DNA of 64,000 nucleotides from Rs1 sp036960485 (GTDB lineage Bacteria; Pseudomonadota; Gammaproteobacteria; Pseudomonadales; Balneatricaceae): NCBI GenBank assembly GCA_036960485.1, contig JBALXS010000005.1, positions 37,311 through 101,310 on the forward strand, read 5' to 3'. A program made the translations under genes and the position numbers. The notes under the pieces were generated by a model. That model was given only the letters and a program-made list of their open reading frames with translations, had not been told where the DNA came from and ran no database searches. Below are positions 8,807-17,488 of the stretch, one piece after another; the first letter of the stretch is position 1; every line of letters starts with the position of its first letter.

Positions 8807-9931
8807 ATGAATGCAACAGCATCTATAGAATCGCATCAAACCGATCAAAAAATACTTATCTCGCTGCAAGATATCCATAAAAGCTACGGTAAAGTAACCA
8901 TCATTAAAGCATTAAACTTAGATATTGATGAAGGTAAATTTGTCGCGATTATGGGGCCTTCTGGCTGCGGTAAAAGTACCTTATTGCGTTGTATCGCAGG
9001 TTTAGAAGAAGTGACGAGCGGTGAAATAACACGCCACGGTGAAGTCATTAATGATTTACCTATTTGGGAGAGAGATGCGCCGTTAGTTTGGCAATCTCTG
9101 GCATTATTTCCGTTTTTATCGGTGCTCGAGAATGTTGAATTTGGCTTGAGAATGCGCGGAATGAAAGCCGCTGAGCGAAAAACTAAAGCGATGATTTGGC
9201 TAACACGTTTAGGCCTAGAAGATTATGCACAGCGCAATATCGATCAATTATCAGGTGGGCAGCGACAACGTGTTGCCCTAGCGCGCAGTTTAGTGACTGA
9301 GCCTTCAGTGTTATTGCTTGATGAACCGCTCAGCGCATTAGATGCTCACTTATCAATAAAGATGCAAAGTGAGTTAAAAAGATTACAAAGAGAGCTGGGC
9401 ATTACTTTTATTTATGTCACACACAGCCACTCAGAAGCGTTTTCCATGGCAGACCAAGTGGTGATCATGAATGAGGGGAATATCGAGCAAATAGGTGCAC
9501 CAGAAGATATCTATTTAAAGCCTGCCAGTGCTTTTGTCGCCAACTTCTTGGGTGGTAATAACATTATTCAATGTACCGCGCATGTGAATAAGTTGCACCA
9601 AGTGGTTTTAGGTAATGCCGATGGCACTTTTAAATGTGATCACCCGATGGTAAATACCATTGAAAGTGGCGAAAAAGTTAATTTAATCATTCGCGCAGAT
9701 CAAATTACCCTCAATACCAAAACGGGTTGGGCTGACAATGAAATTCATTGCCAAATACTTGGCGAAGAATTTATTGGAGCGCTAGTCAATTTGAGATTGG
9801 AGACGGCTTCAGGGCAGCAAATTACAGTACAGCTGCAGCAAAAAGATCGAAGCAATTTAGATATTCAAATTGGTGCGGGAATAGTGGCATCCTGGCATTC
9901 AACTGACGGTCATATTATCAATGTGGTTTAG
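8807..9931 (+). CDS. ABC transporter ATPase, PotA type
   Basis: A 374-residue ATPase for the importer. Walker A GPSGCGKST, signature LSGGQRQRVALARSL, Walker B LLLDEPLSALD and the switch histidine in YVTHSHSEA are all intact. The C-terminal third (about 240-374) is a TOBE-type regulatory domain, as in PotA/FbpC. The Q-loop reads WQSLALFP where FQSYALFP is commonest. Eleven bases after the permease stop, with AGAGAGAAAAA as ribosome binding site. Completes a four-gene operon starting at 5961. Confidence 0.9.
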   Translation: MNATASIESHQTDQKILISLQDIHKSYGKVTIIKALNLDIDEGKFVAIMGPSGCGKSTLLRCIAGLEEVTSGEITRHGEVINDLPIWERDAPLVWQSLALFPFLSVLENVEFGLRMRGMKAAERKTKAMIWLTRLGLEDYAQRNIDQLSGGQRQRVALARSLVTEPSVLLLDEPLSALDAHLSIKMQSELKRLQRELGITFIYVTHSHSEAFSMADQVVIMNEGNIEQIGAPEDIYLKPASAFVANFLGGNNIIQCTAHVNKLHQVVLGNADGTFKCDHPMVNTIESGEKVNLIIRADQITLNTKTGWADNEIHCQILGEEFIGALVNLRLETASGQQITVQLQQKDRSNLDIQIGAGIVASWHSTDGHIINVV

Positions 9932-9984
9932 CTCTTTAGTGAACCCATAATAGTTTTGAGACCTTAGCTAACGCAAGGTAATAG

Positions 9985-10028
9985 TTAGTGTCCATCCAGC
10001 AACGACTCCGTTTCAGGATGAATACTAA
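9985..10028. repeat. Short palindromic element related to 5679-5843
   Basis: An imperfect hairpin: TTAGTGTCCATCCAG at 9985-9999 pairs with 10014-10028 at 12 of 15 positions, with CAACG/CGTTT extending the stem. The arm shares TAGTG-CCATCCAG with the larger element at 5679. The two elements bracket the ABC importer operon. Confidence 0.6.
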
Positions 10029-10062
10029 TTAGCTAGGGTCTCGTTTTAATGAAGAGGCAAAT

Positions 10063-10740
10063 ATGAAGCAAAGAATTTTAGCATACGGTGATTCCAATAC
10101 ATGGGGCTGGGAAGCAGTGGAAACTGCATTTCCTGCAAAGCGATATAACGATGAAGAGCGCTGGGCTGGCGTAATGGATAACACGTTAGGAGAGCAATAC
10201 AGCGTGGTTGTTGATGGTTTAGCAGTTAGATCAACAGATATAGATGATGCGATGGATTGGAGTTCGGTGAAGGCTGAATTTTTCAATAGTAAGAAAACTT
10301 TGCCTGCTGCTATTGCCCGCGAAATGCCAGTAGATTGGATTATTATCATGCTGGGAACTAATGATTTAAGAGCGCAGTGTGAGCGCAGTGCACAAGATAT
10401 CGCGAATGCAATCATAGGCTTAACGGAACAAGTTGCATTGTGTGAAGGTGGAGTTGCCTATCCCTATGCAGCCCCTAAATGCTTAGTTGTAGCGCCGCCA
10501 TTATTGAGTGAAAAGTTGCACCCTGAATTTGTCGATCAATTTGCAGGGGGGAGAGAAAAATCAGAAAAGCTAGGGTCTGCGCTGCAAAAAGCGGCACAAG
10601 CTGCAAATGTAGCTTTTTTTGATGCAACCAGTGTGATCCCAGAAGTTGCAGGAATTGACGGACTACACATGAGCCAAGCACAGCATGAAACGCTGGGTGT
10701 GGCACTCGCAAATGTAATTAAACAGCTATCAGTTAAATAA
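10063..10740 (+). CDS. SGNH/GDSL hydrolase, MsAcT-like, cytoplasmic
   Basis: A 225-residue serine esterase. Block I is YGDSNTWGW with nucleophile Ser11 (GDSN replaces GDSL), block III is IMLGTNDL, and DGLH near the C-terminus supplies the Asp-His pair. Overall order and spacing resemble the Mycobacterium smegmatis arylesterase/acyltransferase MsAcT, including the R-x-T-x-ID segment after block I. There is no signal peptide, so it should act in the cytoplasm. A DABB protein gene follows 78 bases downstream. An exported paralogue is at 13131. Natural ester substrate unknown. Confidence 0.87.
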   Translation: MKQRILAYGDSNTWGWEAVETAFPAKRYNDEERWAGVMDNTLGEQYSVVVDGLAVRSTDIDDAMDWSSVKAEFFNSKKTLPAAIAREMPVDWIIIMLGTNDLRAQCERSAQDIANAIIGLTEQVALCEGGVAYPYAAPKCLVVAPPLLSEKLHPEFVDQFAGGREKSEKLGSALQKAAQAANVAFFDATSVIPEVAGIDGLHMSQAQHETLGVALANVIKQLSVK

Positions 10741-10818
10741 CTAGCAAGGAGAGAACCTCAAGGCACAAAAAACGGCAGGAAAAACTTAACCCAATACATA
10801 AATCACACAGGTAATATT

Positions 10819-11247
10819 ATGAAAAATTTAGTTATAAAAAAAATAAAAGTACTAGGCTCATCATTAAAAGTACTAACCAAGCCTCTAAAAATAATAGCAC
10901 TTTCACTCGGTATTATTGCTATAGGCTCACCTGCAATAGCGGCAGATAAATCTACAGCAAATGTGCTTGAATACGTTACTTTTCGCGCTGCGGATAATGT
11001 AAATGTGGATAAACTGGCACGAGTTGCAGTTGATATAGATAAAGTACTCATCGATTATCCTGGTTTCATTGATAGACAAGTATCACTGCAAGAAGATGGT
11101 ACTTGGGTTGAAGTGGTGTATTGGGAAAATATTGAAACGGCCAAAGGCGCTCTAGATAAGTTTTTGAAAGATCCAAAAACCGCAGAGTTTTTAGGTTTGG
11201 TTGATCCTAAAAGCGTGACATTAGTGTATTCAAGTATTAAGCACTAA
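10819..11247 (+). CDS. Secreted DABB (ABM-like) protein, paralogue 1
   Basis: A 142-residue protein with a long signal peptide (hydrophobic IIALSLGIIAIGSPAIA, cleavage near residue 41) and then one ferredoxin-like alpha-beta domain of about 95 residues. The domain begins LEYVTFRA and contains the block TWVEVVYWENIETAKGAL, as in antibiotic-biosynthesis-monooxygenase-like dimeric barrels. Two paralogues in this window share (T/S)WVEVVYW: 18618-19019 and 32344-32634. It follows an SGNH hydrolase on the same strand. Family members are often cofactor-free enzymes or stress proteins; the role here is not known. Confidence 0.75.
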   Translation: MKNLVIKKIKVLGSSLKVLTKPLKIIALSLGIIAIGSPAIAADKSTANVLEYVTFRAADNVNVDKLARVAVDIDKVLIDYPGFIDRQVSLQEDGTWVEVVYWENIETAKGALDKFLKDPKTAEFLGLVDPKSVTLVYSSIKH

Positions 11248-11258
11248 TTAGTGTTATT

Positions 11259-11290
11259 GCAGTAAGTAAGGGCTGCTCTTTACTTACTGC
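11259..11290 (+). terminator. Stem-loop after the DABB gene
   Basis: GCAGTAAGTAA and TTACTTACTGC form an 11-bp perfect stem around a 10-base loop, starting 12 bases after the DABB stop. No U-run follows, so it is a candidate 3'-end hairpin and not a classic terminator. Confidence 0.45.
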
Positions 11291-11527
11291 ATGCTATTAG
11301 CTTGATGAGATAATTAAGAAACATAACAGCGTGAATTTCTTTAGAGTTTTATATTAAAGCAACGCTCTAGATCAGGGAATAGTAATTGATTTGTTTAACG
11401 CCTAGTGCCTATAGATAGGATTGTTAAAACTCTGGCAATCATTATTTTATGAAGAAGGTCATTCTTTGAATCGCTGCTCTAGCAAAAAATATCCATATTT
11501 TCGTTTATTCAAAACGAGGAAACTATT

Positions 11528-12517
11528 ATGTCACGGCTCACTCTCCCTCCTCTTAATGCCTTGAGAGCTTTTGAAGTTGCTTCGCGTCATATGAGTTTCA
11601 AGCATGCAGCTGATGAGTTATGTATTACTCCTACTGCCATTAGCCATCGCATTCGCACCTTAGAAAATTGGTTGGGACTGAAGTTGTTCAATCGATTGAA
11701 TAGATCGCTCGAATTAACCAAAGAGGGTGAAGCATATGCTTACAAAGTCAATCAAGCTTTTGAATTATTAACACAAGCTTCCGCTGACTTGAAAAATTCC
11801 AGTGAAGAAGGCGAGCTAGTTATCTCTACAACAATGTCTTTTGCATCGAACTGGCTCACTGAGAAGTTGCAGAGTTTTCAACTTGAATTTAGCGATTTGA
11901 AAGTTAGGGTAGAAGGAGCTGATAGTGTGCTGGATCTGAACCGGTCAAACGTAGATATTGCCATCCGCTTTGGCGAGGGAGATTATGATGATCTTCATTT
12001 CAAAATGCTCTTCACTGATTATGTTACACCGATTTGTTCACCTGAACTGGCTAAAAAGCTGCGCACTCCTACAGATTTAATAAACGCTCCACGTATCGAT
12101 TACCATTGGGTTGGTTTTTCAGCAAAAGATCCGTCCTGGGAAACATGGTTTACAGCAGCAGGCATCAATCATCATGAACAACAACCTATACCTACGTTTA
12201 GCGATGAACATATGGCTCTAACTTTAGCTAAAGCTGGCAAGGGAATAGCACTAATTGGTACCACGGCTGTTGCTCAAGCTATCGTTTGTGGAGAGCTAGT
12301 GCGGCCATTTCCAATCGCACTAAAATACTACACCTATTATTTTACATGCCTGCCAAATATGTTGAGTCGGCATAAAGTGGCTGTTTTTTATGAATGGCTT
12401 AATAGAGAAGCAAAAAACTTTGAAGAATTGATCGAAACAGATCCACGCATAAAATTTGATAAAATTTTCGCTATAGATGAAGTTGAAAGCAACTTTGTAA
12501 ACCAATCTGAACATTAA
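11528..12517 (+). CDS. LysR-family regulator, GcvA type (copy 2)
   Basis: A 329-residue LysR regulator, N-terminal winged helix (LNALRAFEVASRHMSFKHAA... TPTAISHRIRTLE) and effector domain. Blocks such as VISTTMSFASNWL, FTDYVTP and FSDEHMxLxLAKAGKG are shared with the LysR at 4702, so the two are recent paralogues. CGAGGAAACTATT is the ribosome binding site. An SMR exporter gene follows after 46 bases on the same strand, and the DABB/SGNH pair lies upstream. It probably controls one or both; the ligand is unknown. Confidence 0.88.
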   Translation: MSRLTLPPLNALRAFEVASRHMSFKHAADELCITPTAISHRIRTLENWLGLKLFNRLNRSLELTKEGEAYAYKVNQAFELLTQASADLKNSSEEGELVISTTMSFASNWLTEKLQSFQLEFSDLKVRVEGADSVLDLNRSNVDIAIRFGEGDYDDLHFKMLFTDYVTPICSPELAKKLRTPTDLINAPRIDYHWVGFSAKDPSWETWFTAAGINHHEQQPIPTFSDEHMALTLAKAGKGIALIGTTAVAQAIVCGELVRPFPIALKYYTYYFTCLPNMLSRHKVAVFYEWLNREAKNFEELIETDPRIKFDKIFAIDEVESNFVNQSEH

Positions 12518-12563
12518 TCATCCCTATCAAGCGTTTGGGCTCTGTAAGCAAAAAAGGATTCAT

Positions 12564-12881
12564 ATGGCTTGGATATGGCTATTAGTCGCTGGTGTGTTTG
12601 AAATAACTTTTGCTGCATTGCTCAAGCTATCAGATGGCTTTACAAAACCTGTTTACACATTGTTATTTATCTTGGCAGCAATGATCTCTTTGTATTGCCT
12701 TACCAGAGCGATGGAAAGTATTCCTATTGGTACTGCATATGCAGTTTGGACAGGTATTGGTGCTGTGGGAGCAGTGTTTCTAGGCAGCTTTCTATTCGGA
12801 GAAAGTTTAGGTTTATTGCGGATGTTCTTTGTTTTTCTTCTTATTAGCTCGATTATCGGGCTGAAATTTGTATCGACATGA
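12564..12881 (+). CDS. Small multidrug resistance exporter, SugE/Gdx-like
   Basis: A 105-residue, four-helix SMR transporter that works as an antiparallel dimer in the inner membrane. The essential Glu is at 13. The block GTAYAVWTGIGAVGA (about 56-70) is typical of the SugE/Gdx guanidinium-exporter subtype, and G10, S42, Y59 and W62 match positions I recall for Gdx substrate binding; position 16 is Phe where Trp is usual. Quaternary-ammonium export is the alternative. It appears co-transcribed with the LysR gene upstream. I see no guanidine riboswitch ahead of it. Confidence 0.82.
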   Translation: MAWIWLLVAGVFEITFAALLKLSDGFTKPVYTLLFILAAMISLYCLTRAMESIPIGTAYAVWTGIGAVGAVFLGSFLFGESLGLLRMFFVFLLISSIIGLKFVST

Positions 12882-13130
12882 GCCGTAAATTCTTAGCCAA
12901 TTGGAGAGTCATTGTTGAGCACAGATCGATAATTGCCTCATTGAGATTTAATTTTGCCATGACAATAACCGCAATCAAAAGTACTTGCGTTTCTATACAG
13001 GCAAGTTCGATAAAGCCCATACTATCTTTATTAAGCTAGAGCCGAGAATAGAACTATCTTCTTATTTTGAACTTAAAAGTTAATATAAATCATTAGACCA
13101 ATCAATCTTAATTAAAGGAACTAACGACAC

Positions 13131-13883
13131 ATGAATACCAACATTACGCTTTTAGCTAGCAGCACCTTAATTAGTATTACTCTGTTAACAGCACCAATGG
13201 CCCTGGCAGAGCCTTTGCGCGTTCTCACTTACGGCGATTCTAATACTTGGGGCTGGAACCCACTTGAAAAAGGTTATCCAGCAACGCGCTTTTCAGATCA
13301 ACAAAGATGGTCTGGGATCTTAGACAAAGCGCTAGGTGAAGATGTGAAAGTAATAGTAGATGGGATGGTAGGACGCACTACCAATATCGATAATAAGGCT
13401 GCTGTAGGTACGATAGCTGCAACAGATTTTAATGGACGAACTTCACTACCAGTGAGCATTGCTAAACATTCGCCAGTAGATCTAGTGGTTATCATGCTGG
13501 GAACCAATGATTTGCAAATGGGGCGTGAGCGTCCACCGATGCTAATCGCCAAAGCAGCTTTTGATTTGGCTGATTTAGCTAAATCTGTAAAACAGCCAAT
13601 TTTTAGCGTTTATCCTGCACCTAAAGTGTTGGTGATCGCGCCTGCAGCCTTGGGGGATACTTCTAAAACACCTCTTAATTCGTTCTTCGGTGTCGCTGAA
13701 AAACCTTCCACTCAACTCTCTTCTGCTTTTACTAGCGAAGCTAAGAGTAGAAATATTCCTTTCTTTGACGCTTCGTTAGTGGTTAAAACGCAAGGGATTG
13801 ATGGTATTCACTTTAACCTTGAAAATCATAACCAACTAGGAAAAGCTCTAGCCTTAAAGATTACTAAGTTACTTAATAAGTAA
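13131..13883 (+). CDS. SGNH/GDSL hydrolase, MsAcT-like, exported paralogue
   Basis: A 250-residue paralogue of the SGNH enzyme at 10063, here with a cleavable signal peptide (hydrophobic segment then PMALAEP, cleavage near 26). Catalytic blocks are YGDSNTWGW (Ser37), IMLGTNDL and DGIH. The R-x-TNID segment and the ending with NHNQLGKALA resemble MsAcT. AAAGGAACTAACGAC precedes the ATG. This gives the cell one periplasmic or secreted and one cytoplasmic version. Substrate unknown; acyl esters are the family norm. Confidence 0.87.
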   Translation: MNTNITLLASSTLISITLLTAPMALAEPLRVLTYGDSNTWGWNPLEKGYPATRFSDQQRWSGILDKALGEDVKVIVDGMVGRTTNIDNKAAVGTIAATDFNGRTSLPVSIAKHSPVDLVVIMLGTNDLQMGRERPPMLIAKAAFDLADLAKSVKQPIFSVYPAPKVLVIAPAALGDTSKTPLNSFFGVAEKPSTQLSSAFTSEAKSRNIPFFDASLVVKTQGIDGIHFNLENHNQLGKALALKITKLLNK

Positions 13884-13910
13884 CTTTGTAGAGTTAGGTT
13901 TGAAGTTAAT

Positions 13911-13947
13911 GACTTCTATCTGCTTAATATAACAGTAGATAGAAGTC
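13911..13947. repeat. Inverted repeat after the exported SGNH gene
   Basis: GACTTCTATCTGC at 13911-13923 and GTAGATAGAAGTC at 13935-13947 form a 13-bp stem with one G-T pair and an 11-base loop. Position 28 bases after the stop suggests a 3'-end hairpin of the mRNA; no U-run is present. Confidence 0.45.
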
Positions 13948-14030
13948 GTGGAGCGTAATTAGAATCATTCGTCAGTATCGTTTCAACTGCTTTTGTTCAT
14001 CGTAAAAACTATTACACAAAGGATTTATTT

Positions 14031-14717
14031 ATGATCGATTTGTACACAGCATCAACACCTAACGGCCATAAGGTTTCTGTTGCTTTAGAAGAGTTATCGC
14101 TAGAGTACCGAGCGCATAAAATAGATTTTTCAAAGAATGAACAAAAAGAAGATTGGTTTTTAAAGCTAAACCCGAATGGAAGAATCCCGGTAATCATCGA
14201 TCGTGATGAGGATGACTTTGGCGTATTTGAATCGGGCGCTATCTTGCTATACTTAGCAGAAAAAACCGGCAGGCTAATGCCGACAGACCGAAAAGGTCGC
14301 TCCAAAGTCACGCAGTGGCTTATGTTTCAAATGGGAGGTTTGGGACCTATGATGGGCCAAGCTGAAGTTTTCTATCGCTATTTCCCTGAAAAAATCCCTT
14401 CGGCCATAAATCGCTATCAGAATGAAAGCCGCCGCTTACTGCAAGTACTGGATTTAGGGTTGCAAGAAACACAGTGGTTGGCCGGGAATGAAATGAGTAT
14501 TGCTGATATTGCCAATTGGTGCTGGGCTCGTACCTACAAGTGGTCAGGGGTGAGTATAGATGGATTACCTAATCTACAGCATTGGTTAGAAACTATGTCG
14601 AGAAGGCCAGCCTGTTTAACAGGCGTGGCGATCCCAGAAGTTATGCAAGATATTGATGAAGATAGTATTGATAGTGATGAGTTTTCTACAGAGACTTTTA
14701 AATTAGTTCAGCAATGA
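14031..14717 (+). CDS. Glutathione S-transferase family protein, YfcG/YghU-like
   Basis: A 228-residue cytosolic GST. The thioredoxin-fold N-terminal domain has TASTPNGHKV at the active-site loop (Thr/Asn type, as in Nu-class enzymes), NPNGRIPVI with the cis-proline and ESGAILLYLA for the glutathione gamma-glutamyl contact. The helical C-terminal domain includes SIADIANWCWAR. The Nu-class relatives YfcG and YghU reduce organic hydroperoxides and disulfides. An acidic tail (DIDEDSIDSDE) is extra. AAAGGA lies upstream of the ATG. It stands alone downstream of the SGNH gene. Confidence 0.88.
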   Translation: MIDLYTASTPNGHKVSVALEELSLEYRAHKIDFSKNEQKEDWFLKLNPNGRIPVIIDRDEDDFGVFESGAILLYLAEKTGRLMPTDRKGRSKVTQWLMFQMGGLGPMMGQAEVFYRYFPEKIPSAINRYQNESRRLLQVLDLGLQETQWLAGNEMSIADIANWCWARTYKWSGVSIDGLPNLQHWLETMSRRPACLTGVAIPEVMQDIDEDSIDSDEFSTETFKLVQQ

Positions 14718-14918
14718 GCAACTAAACGATAGTTGCTTTAAGACGGGTAGTGCTAGAAATGAGCAATTGATAACCGGTTAGGATGGTGTCAAAAAACCGC
14801 GCGCTAGCGTATACCAGCTATCAAGGTAGCGGGTAAAGGCCAATAATACTGCCGATATACCCGCTAATGATGAGCAAACTTAATACTCCTTTTTAATACC
14901 GTGCGCTGTCACACACGC

Positions 14919-15917
14919 TCAAGATCTTTTATTACGCAACACGTCTAACCCTGCTGCTACAATTAAAACAAGACCTGTTATCATCAAGCTTAGTTCGGTC
15001 GGAACATTCATAAGAATCAGCCCGTTTGACAGCATTCCAAGCAGCCAAACGCCAAGAACTACTCGCACAATCGAACCTTTACCACCAGCAAATGGAACTC
15101 CTGCAAGTAACACCGCTGTTAACACACTGAGCTCTACTCCAATGCCTAATGTACCAGAGGGCGCTGAATTGATTCGCGAAATACTCATTAAAGCCGCTAC
15201 TGCGACAAAAAAACCGGTCACTGCGTAGAGAGAAATACCGATAGCTTTAACTCGCAATCCTACCAAAAAAGCAGCACGTTTGTTTACGCCTAAAGCTATA
15301 ATTTGCGGTCCAATAGGTAATAGCACCATGGCGATGATACCTATGCTAATCACTATCAACATGATCCAAGTTAGCATTGGAAGCCCCAGAATTCGCTCAT
15401 AACCGATCACCAAGAATTCCTCAGGGAAACCAAAAACAGGATTCGGCGCGAGCCATTGAGCAATACCACGGATTAATGTTAAGGCACCTAATGTAACGAT
15501 AATTGGTGACATTCCAACTGCCGACACTAGCACCCCATTAATTAATCCAACACTAGTGCCTACTACAAGTGTCAAAATAATAGCCCCTGTAATGCCCAGA
15601 GGTTCAAAACTCATCCCTGCGACAACCCCACAAAGAGCAAGGGTGGAGCCCACGGATAGATCAATTTTCCCCGCCATTAGCAGTAGTGCAAATGGTATGG
15701 CTATGGTCATTACTGTTGATACTTGAACGGAAATTGAAATCCAATTATTCAACGTCATGAACACAGGTACGTTAAGATAAAAAAATAACGCTAGTGCGCC
15801 AATAGATACTGGTAGCGTCGCAGCGACAATCAGTTCAAACCAATCCCGCTGTTGTGCCGTGCTATTTTCTTGGTTAACGATATTCTCTGCAGGGGTCTCT
15901 AAATTATTTTCTGTCAT
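14919..15917 (-). CDS. Ribose/sugar-type ABC transporter permease, RbsC-like
   Basis: A 332-residue BPD_transp_2 permease with about nine to ten hydrophobic segments. Family blocks include GKIDLSVGSTLALCGV, TLGALTLIRGIA and LLAGVPFAGGKGSI. Its start overlaps the stop of the ATPase gene by four bases. It is the last gene of the binding protein-ATPase-permease operon. An N-terminal cytoplasmic stretch of about 25 polar residues precedes the first helix. Ligand class (sugar or nucleoside-like compound) cannot be resolved. Confidence 0.9.
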   Translation of the reverse strand: MTENNLETPAENIVNQENSTAQQRDWFELIVAATLPVSIGALALFFYLNVPVFMTLNNWISISVQVSTVMTIAIPFALLLMAGKIDLSVGSTLALCGVVAGMSFEPLGITGAIILTLVVGTSVGLINGVLVSAVGMSPIIVTLGALTLIRGIAQWLAPNPVFGFPEEFLVIGYERILGLPMLTWIMLIVISIGIIAMVLLPIGPQIIALGVNKRAAFLVGLRVKAIGISLYAVTGFFVAVAALMSISRINSAPSGTLGIGVELSVLTAVLLAGVPFAGGKGSIVRVVLGVWLLGMLSNGLILMNVPTELSLMITGLVLIVAAGLDVLRNKRS

Positions 15918-17464
15918 AGGCTTTGTACCATTTGGTTTGTTTGCAATTCATCTGATCCGGCAGGTTGCGTCCCATGTTCTGCTTTATGGGCAAGCTCAAT
16001 TAACAATTCTGCATTTTGAGGATTATCAATTAAGGCAACTTGCTGGCCACGCCCTAGCACCATGACTTTATCTGCTAATAAGCAGATCTCTGTTGCATCA
16101 GAAGAGGCAACGATAAGCGCAGCACCTTCATTCTTGACCGTCGCCAGCGCTTCATATAGTTCATGGCGTGCGCCAATATCGACACCCTGTGTGGGCTCAT
16201 CCAGTAACAAAAGCTTTATGTTTGCCCCTTCAATTAGCCATCTGCTCACCATTATTTTTTGCGCATTACCTCCGCTAAAGCGCTGTCCATGCAAGCTTGG
16301 GTTTGGAGGTTGAATATTTAACTTGCGGGCGGCTCTCTCAAAGCCTGCCTTCTCACGGCTAAAGCTTCTGTACCAACTGGGCATCGGCGTGCAGCCGAGG
16401 TGTGGGATCATCAAGTTATCGACTGCTGATAAACTTGAAAACAAGCTTTGCTCTTTACGGTCGCTGGCAACAAAGGCTACACCTTTGGCTAAAGCATCAC
16501 GAGGTGAATGAAAATTACAGATTTCACCATGCAGAAGCATTTCACCTGCATCTTGATCAACGGCGCCGGCTAAACATTCTAAAAGCTCAGTGCGACCTGC
16601 CCCCATTAAGCCGTAGATACCTAGCACTTCTCCCGCTTTTAAAGCCACGTTAATAGGCCCTACGAACCCTGTCGTTAATTGTTTTAAGCCCAGTACTTGT
16701 GGGCTATCAGCGGCTACGCAGCTATGCCTGACTTGATTCATCAATGCATCTGGTGAGATTGCTGCTGTCATATTTGCAATAGTCACAGTGTCAGCAGAGC
16801 GCGTCCAAAGAATACGGCCATCGCGTAAAATGGTGATGTCATCTGCTATTTTGTGAATCTCATCAAGAAAATGAGTGACATAAATTACCCCTATACCGTC
16901 TTTTTTTACTGCTTGGCGAATAACATCATGTAAGGCTTTAGCTTCCTTATCTGACAGCGAAGCAGTTGGTTCATCAAGGATCAAAAACTTCGGCCGTAAG
17001 CGCAGTGCGCGAGCGATTTCAACTACTTTTCGCGCTCCTACTCCAAGTGTTTTAAGATCGGCATTTGGGTCTATATTTTCAACGCCCAAGCGCTTTAACA
17101 TGATTAGCGCTTCAGTGTTTTGAGCCAAGCGATCTAGCCGCGCTCCACGCTTAATTTCATGACCAAGAAAAATATTCTCAGCGACACTCAAACCTTCAAA
17201 AACCTGAAAGTGCTGATAAATGATAGCAACACCAAAATCCTGCACTTGGCGCGGGGAGGCTCCACGCAGGGAATGTCCATCAACAAGGACATCCCCCGCA
17301 TCTGCATCTTGTGCACCACTGATGCAATTCAGTAAAGTCGACTTTCCAGCGCCATTGGCACCTAGAAAAGCTAGCACTTTACCTGCTTCTACCTGTAGAT
17401 CTACTCCTTTGAGAACATTAACTGACCCATAGGATTTAAGCAGTTTTTTGACTTCAAGACGCAT
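15914..17464 (-). CDS. Ribose/sugar-type ABC transporter ATPase, RbsA-like
   Basis: A 516-residue ATPase with two fused nucleotide-binding domains, the RbsA/MglA architecture. Domain 1 has Walker A GANGAGKST and Walker B LILDEPTASLS, with a weak signature (LGVGARKVVEIA), which is normal for this family. Domain 2 has the degenerate P-loop GLMGAGRTE and an intact signature FSGGNAQKIMVSRW with LLLDEPTQGVD. Encoded 24 bases after the binding protein gene and overlapping the permease by four bases. Confidence 0.92.
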   Translation of the reverse strand: MRLEVKKLLKSYGSVNVLKGVDLQVEAGKVLAFLGANGAGKSTLLNCISGAQDADAGDVLVDGHSLRGASPRQVQDFGVAIIYQHFQVFEGLSVAENIFLGHEIKRGARLDRLAQNTEALIMLKRLGVENIDPNADLKTLGVGARKVVEIARALRLRPKFLILDEPTASLSDKEAKALHDVIRQAVKKDGIGVIYVTHFLDEIHKIADDITILRDGRILWTRSADTVTIANMTAAISPDALMNQVRHSCVAADSPQVLGLKQLTTGFVGPINVALKAGEVLGIYGLMGAGRTELLECLAGAVDQDAGEMLLHGEICNFHSPRDALAKGVAFVASDRKEQSLFSSLSAVDNLMIPHLGCTPMPSWYRSFSREKAGFERAARKLNIQPPNPSLHGQRFSGGNAQKIMVSRWLIEGANIKLLLLDEPTQGVDIGARHELYEALATVKNEGAALIVASSDATEICLLADKVMVLGRGQQVALIDNPQNAELLIELAHKAEHGTQPAGSDELQTNQMVQSL

Positions 17465-17488
17465 AAATTATCCCTCGTCGGTCAGCTA

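Noticed and set aside
12518..12563. Guanidine riboswitch ahead of the SMR exporter
   Set aside because: Only 46 bases separate it from the LysR gene and none of the known guanidine motifs is visible.
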